A DNA stretch of 64,000 nucleotides from Leidyana gryllorum EB-2025a (Eukaryota > Apicomplexa), in the NCBI GenBank assembly GCA_048772705.1, contig JBLWGC010000230.1, forward strand, positions 1 through 64,000, written 5' to 3'. Made by a program: the position numbers and the translations under genes. The stretch's first letter is position 1. Each line of letters opens with the position of its first letter. The notes below the pieces were generated by a model. It made no database searches. It worked only from the letters and a program-made list of their open reading frames with translations, and was not told the DNA's origin. This document shows, piece by piece, positions 62,742 to 64,000 of the stretch.

Positions 62742-64000
62742 ATGACTGGTCGAGGATTCCGATGTGGTAATGGCGAGATGGGCCGCAATGCCTCAGTGAT
62801 CCTGCCAGCGGAACACAGACGAGTCGAAGCCCCTACAAGTTGCGACAAAGTATCGCAACGCCGGCCAGCAAATATTCCTGCTCGGAGGCGCAGACCTGCG
62901 CCGGGCGGTTCATTGACGCTCTCCAGCCCCACGGCATTGTTGAGCAGCGCGCCTGAATGGCAAGCTCAGTTCTACAAGACCAAGTTATGCCCCTTCTATG
63001 TTCGAGACATTCCGGATGCGCTGACAGCGCAGCAAGCAGCGGCTCAGTTCGGTCACAATGTTGGCAGTGCTAGTGGCGTTTGCATGAACAGGGACAATTG
63101 TCGATTTGCCCATTCCTTCGAAGAGCTGCGTCCCCTGCCTGACCTGCGCAAGACGAAGCTCTGCAGCTCATACACAAAGAAGACCCCCTGCAAGAACCCC
63201 AAGTGTCCTTTCGCTCACTCACCCAACGAGCTTCGGACATCTTCGTCGGTATTCTACAAGGTCACCCTCTGCAATTTTTACAAGAACGGACGGTGTTGGA
63301 ATGGATCCAATTGTCGCTTCGCTCACGGCAACGAGGAGCTTCGCAGTGCGGATCAGGCTCCATCCGACGAGGACGACGAGCTCGTCTCTACCACCACCAC
63401 CTCCACCCGAACCAAGAAAGCCCGTCGGCCCTGCGCTCGAGACAAATCTGACGGTTTGCTCCCAACGCCGGCTGAATCCACTCGCATTCCATATGAAAAG
63501 CCGTTGCACAAAGTTCGCACTGCGGCCTCCACCACATCGAATTCTGCTACCACTACTCCCCCTGGGACAGCTCCCCAAACCCAAGTACCCCCATCCAACT
63601 ATTCCGACACGGAAACCCTGATATCGCTTGTAACGCAGAAACTACTCGAACCTCAGCTGCCTGCGGACACTACCTTTGACGCTCCGACCGAATCGATCCC
63701 ACCTGGCTTCTCCGAAGCTCCATTGACTCCCTCTTCATTGAATGTTGATGCTGAGACCCTAATGTCATTCATATTGGCCGCTACAAACAATCCCGCGGAG
63801 AAAGAAGCTTACGTACCGCCGAACACTGGCCTTTATCCATCGCAGAGTCACTATCAGACAACTGCGCGCCCAACATCCGAACCCCCCCAATCATTGTATG
63901 AACCGGCTGAGGACGCCCTGTACCCAAGTACATTTGCACCGCACACGGCACATAACATTCACATGCCCGAGATGGTGGTGCCTGCCCCGCCTCCTCCTCC
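62742..64000 (+). CDS. CCCH zinc-finger protein (cut by window edge)
   Basis: Open without a stop from ATG 62742 to the window end, 419 complete codons visible. Three CCCH fingers lie at about 90-200: one spaced by a long first loop and ending in CMNRDNCRFAH, one CKNPKCPFAH (C-x8-C-x4-C-x3-H), and one CWNGSNCRFAH (C-x7-C-x5-C-x3-H). The linkers contain RKTKLC and YKVTLC, the (R/K)YKTxxC lead-in typical of RNA-binding CCCH proteins such as the TTP family. Such proteins bind AU-rich mRNA and tune decay or translation. The rest is disordered and rich in Pro, Ser and Thr. The 3' end is beyond the window. Confidence 0.8.
   Translation, partial: MTGRGFRCGNGEMGRNASVILPAEHRRVEAPTSCDKVSQRRPANIPARRRRPAPGGSLTLSSPTALLSSAPEWQAQFYKTKLCPFYVRDIPDALTAQQAAAQFGHNVGSASGVCMNRDNCRFAHSFEELRPLPDLRKTKLCSSYTKKTPCKNPKCPFAHSPNELRTSSSVFYKVTLCNFYKNGRCWNGSNCRFAHGNEELRSADQAPSDEDDELVSTTTTSTRTKKARRPCARDKSDGLLPTPAESTRIPYEKPLHKVRTAASTTSNSATTTPPGTAPQTQVPPSNYSDTETLISLVTQKLLEPQLPADTTFDAPTESIPPGFSEAPLTPSSLNVDAETLMSFILAATNNPAEKEAYVPPNTGLYPSQSHYQTTARPTSEPPQSLYEPAEDALYPSTFAPHTAHNIHMPEMVVPAPPPP

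Overview
The window looks like part of a small, gene-dense unicellular eukaryote genome, most likely an apicomplexan or close alveolate relative. The best clue is a complete CCp/LAP-type multidomain adhesin (two discoidin-like domains, a NEC-like domain, LCCL and a laminin-G-like lectin domain) at 42.2-47.0 kb, a family known mainly from apicomplexans. Introns are very short (mostly 33-60 nt, GTRAGT...YAG), and neighbouring genes are separated by a few to a few tens of bases. A gregarine or other early-branching lineage would fit, but the sequence alone does not settle it.

Region 1 (1-20686) is a head-to-tail array of Ty3/Gypsy chromovirus gag-pol units, all read on the minus strand apart from one inverted gag piece. 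The units follow each other directly with no LTR or untranslated spacer between them; the clean period is 4648 bp. Copies are almost identical, and several are shortened or rearranged. The left end runs off the window and the right end stops abruptly inside gag.

Region 2 (20687-26913) has no convincing gene. It holds a T/G-rich stretch, a minisatellite with an 11-bp unit (21776-23117 and again 24246-24924), a 43-bp tandem repeat, and a roughly 1.8-kb tandem duplication. A third, shortened copy of the duplicated repeat follows. All three copies end in the same small hairpin.

Region 3 (26914-64000) is packed with host genes. In order they are: an unknown 1164-residue probable armadillo-like protein (+); a cap guanine-N7 methyltransferase with an N-terminal Cet1-like triphosphatase domain that has lost its key acidic residues (-); a chromodomain protein (+); AP-4 mu (+); a URI/prefoldin-like protein (-); an LDAH-like serine hydrolase (+); an acyltransferase-3 family membrane protein (+); the CCp/LAP adhesin (+); eIF4G (+); UTP21/WDR36 (+); an unknown basic protein (+); a small SAM methyltransferase (+); an FAD aromatic hydroxylase with a thioredoxin-like tail (-); Derlin (+); an unknown 160-residue protein (+); a possible 129-residue protein (-); a TOM1/THH1-like seven-helix membrane protein (-); a syntaxin-16/Tlg2 SNARE (-); and a CCCH zinc-finger protein that runs off the right edge (+).

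Most of region 3 is housekeeping: mRNA capping, translation initiation, ribosome biogenesis, ERAD, and TGN/endosome traffic (AP-4 mu and syntaxin 16). I see no defence island or metabolic cluster. The most unusual items are the LTR-free retroelement array, the apparently dead triphosphatase-cap methyltransferase fusion, the hairpin-ended repeat family, and the extreme packing of genes, including same-strand neighbours only 9-44 nt apart. Exon boundaries were worked out by hand from open frames and GT-AG sites and have no transcript support.
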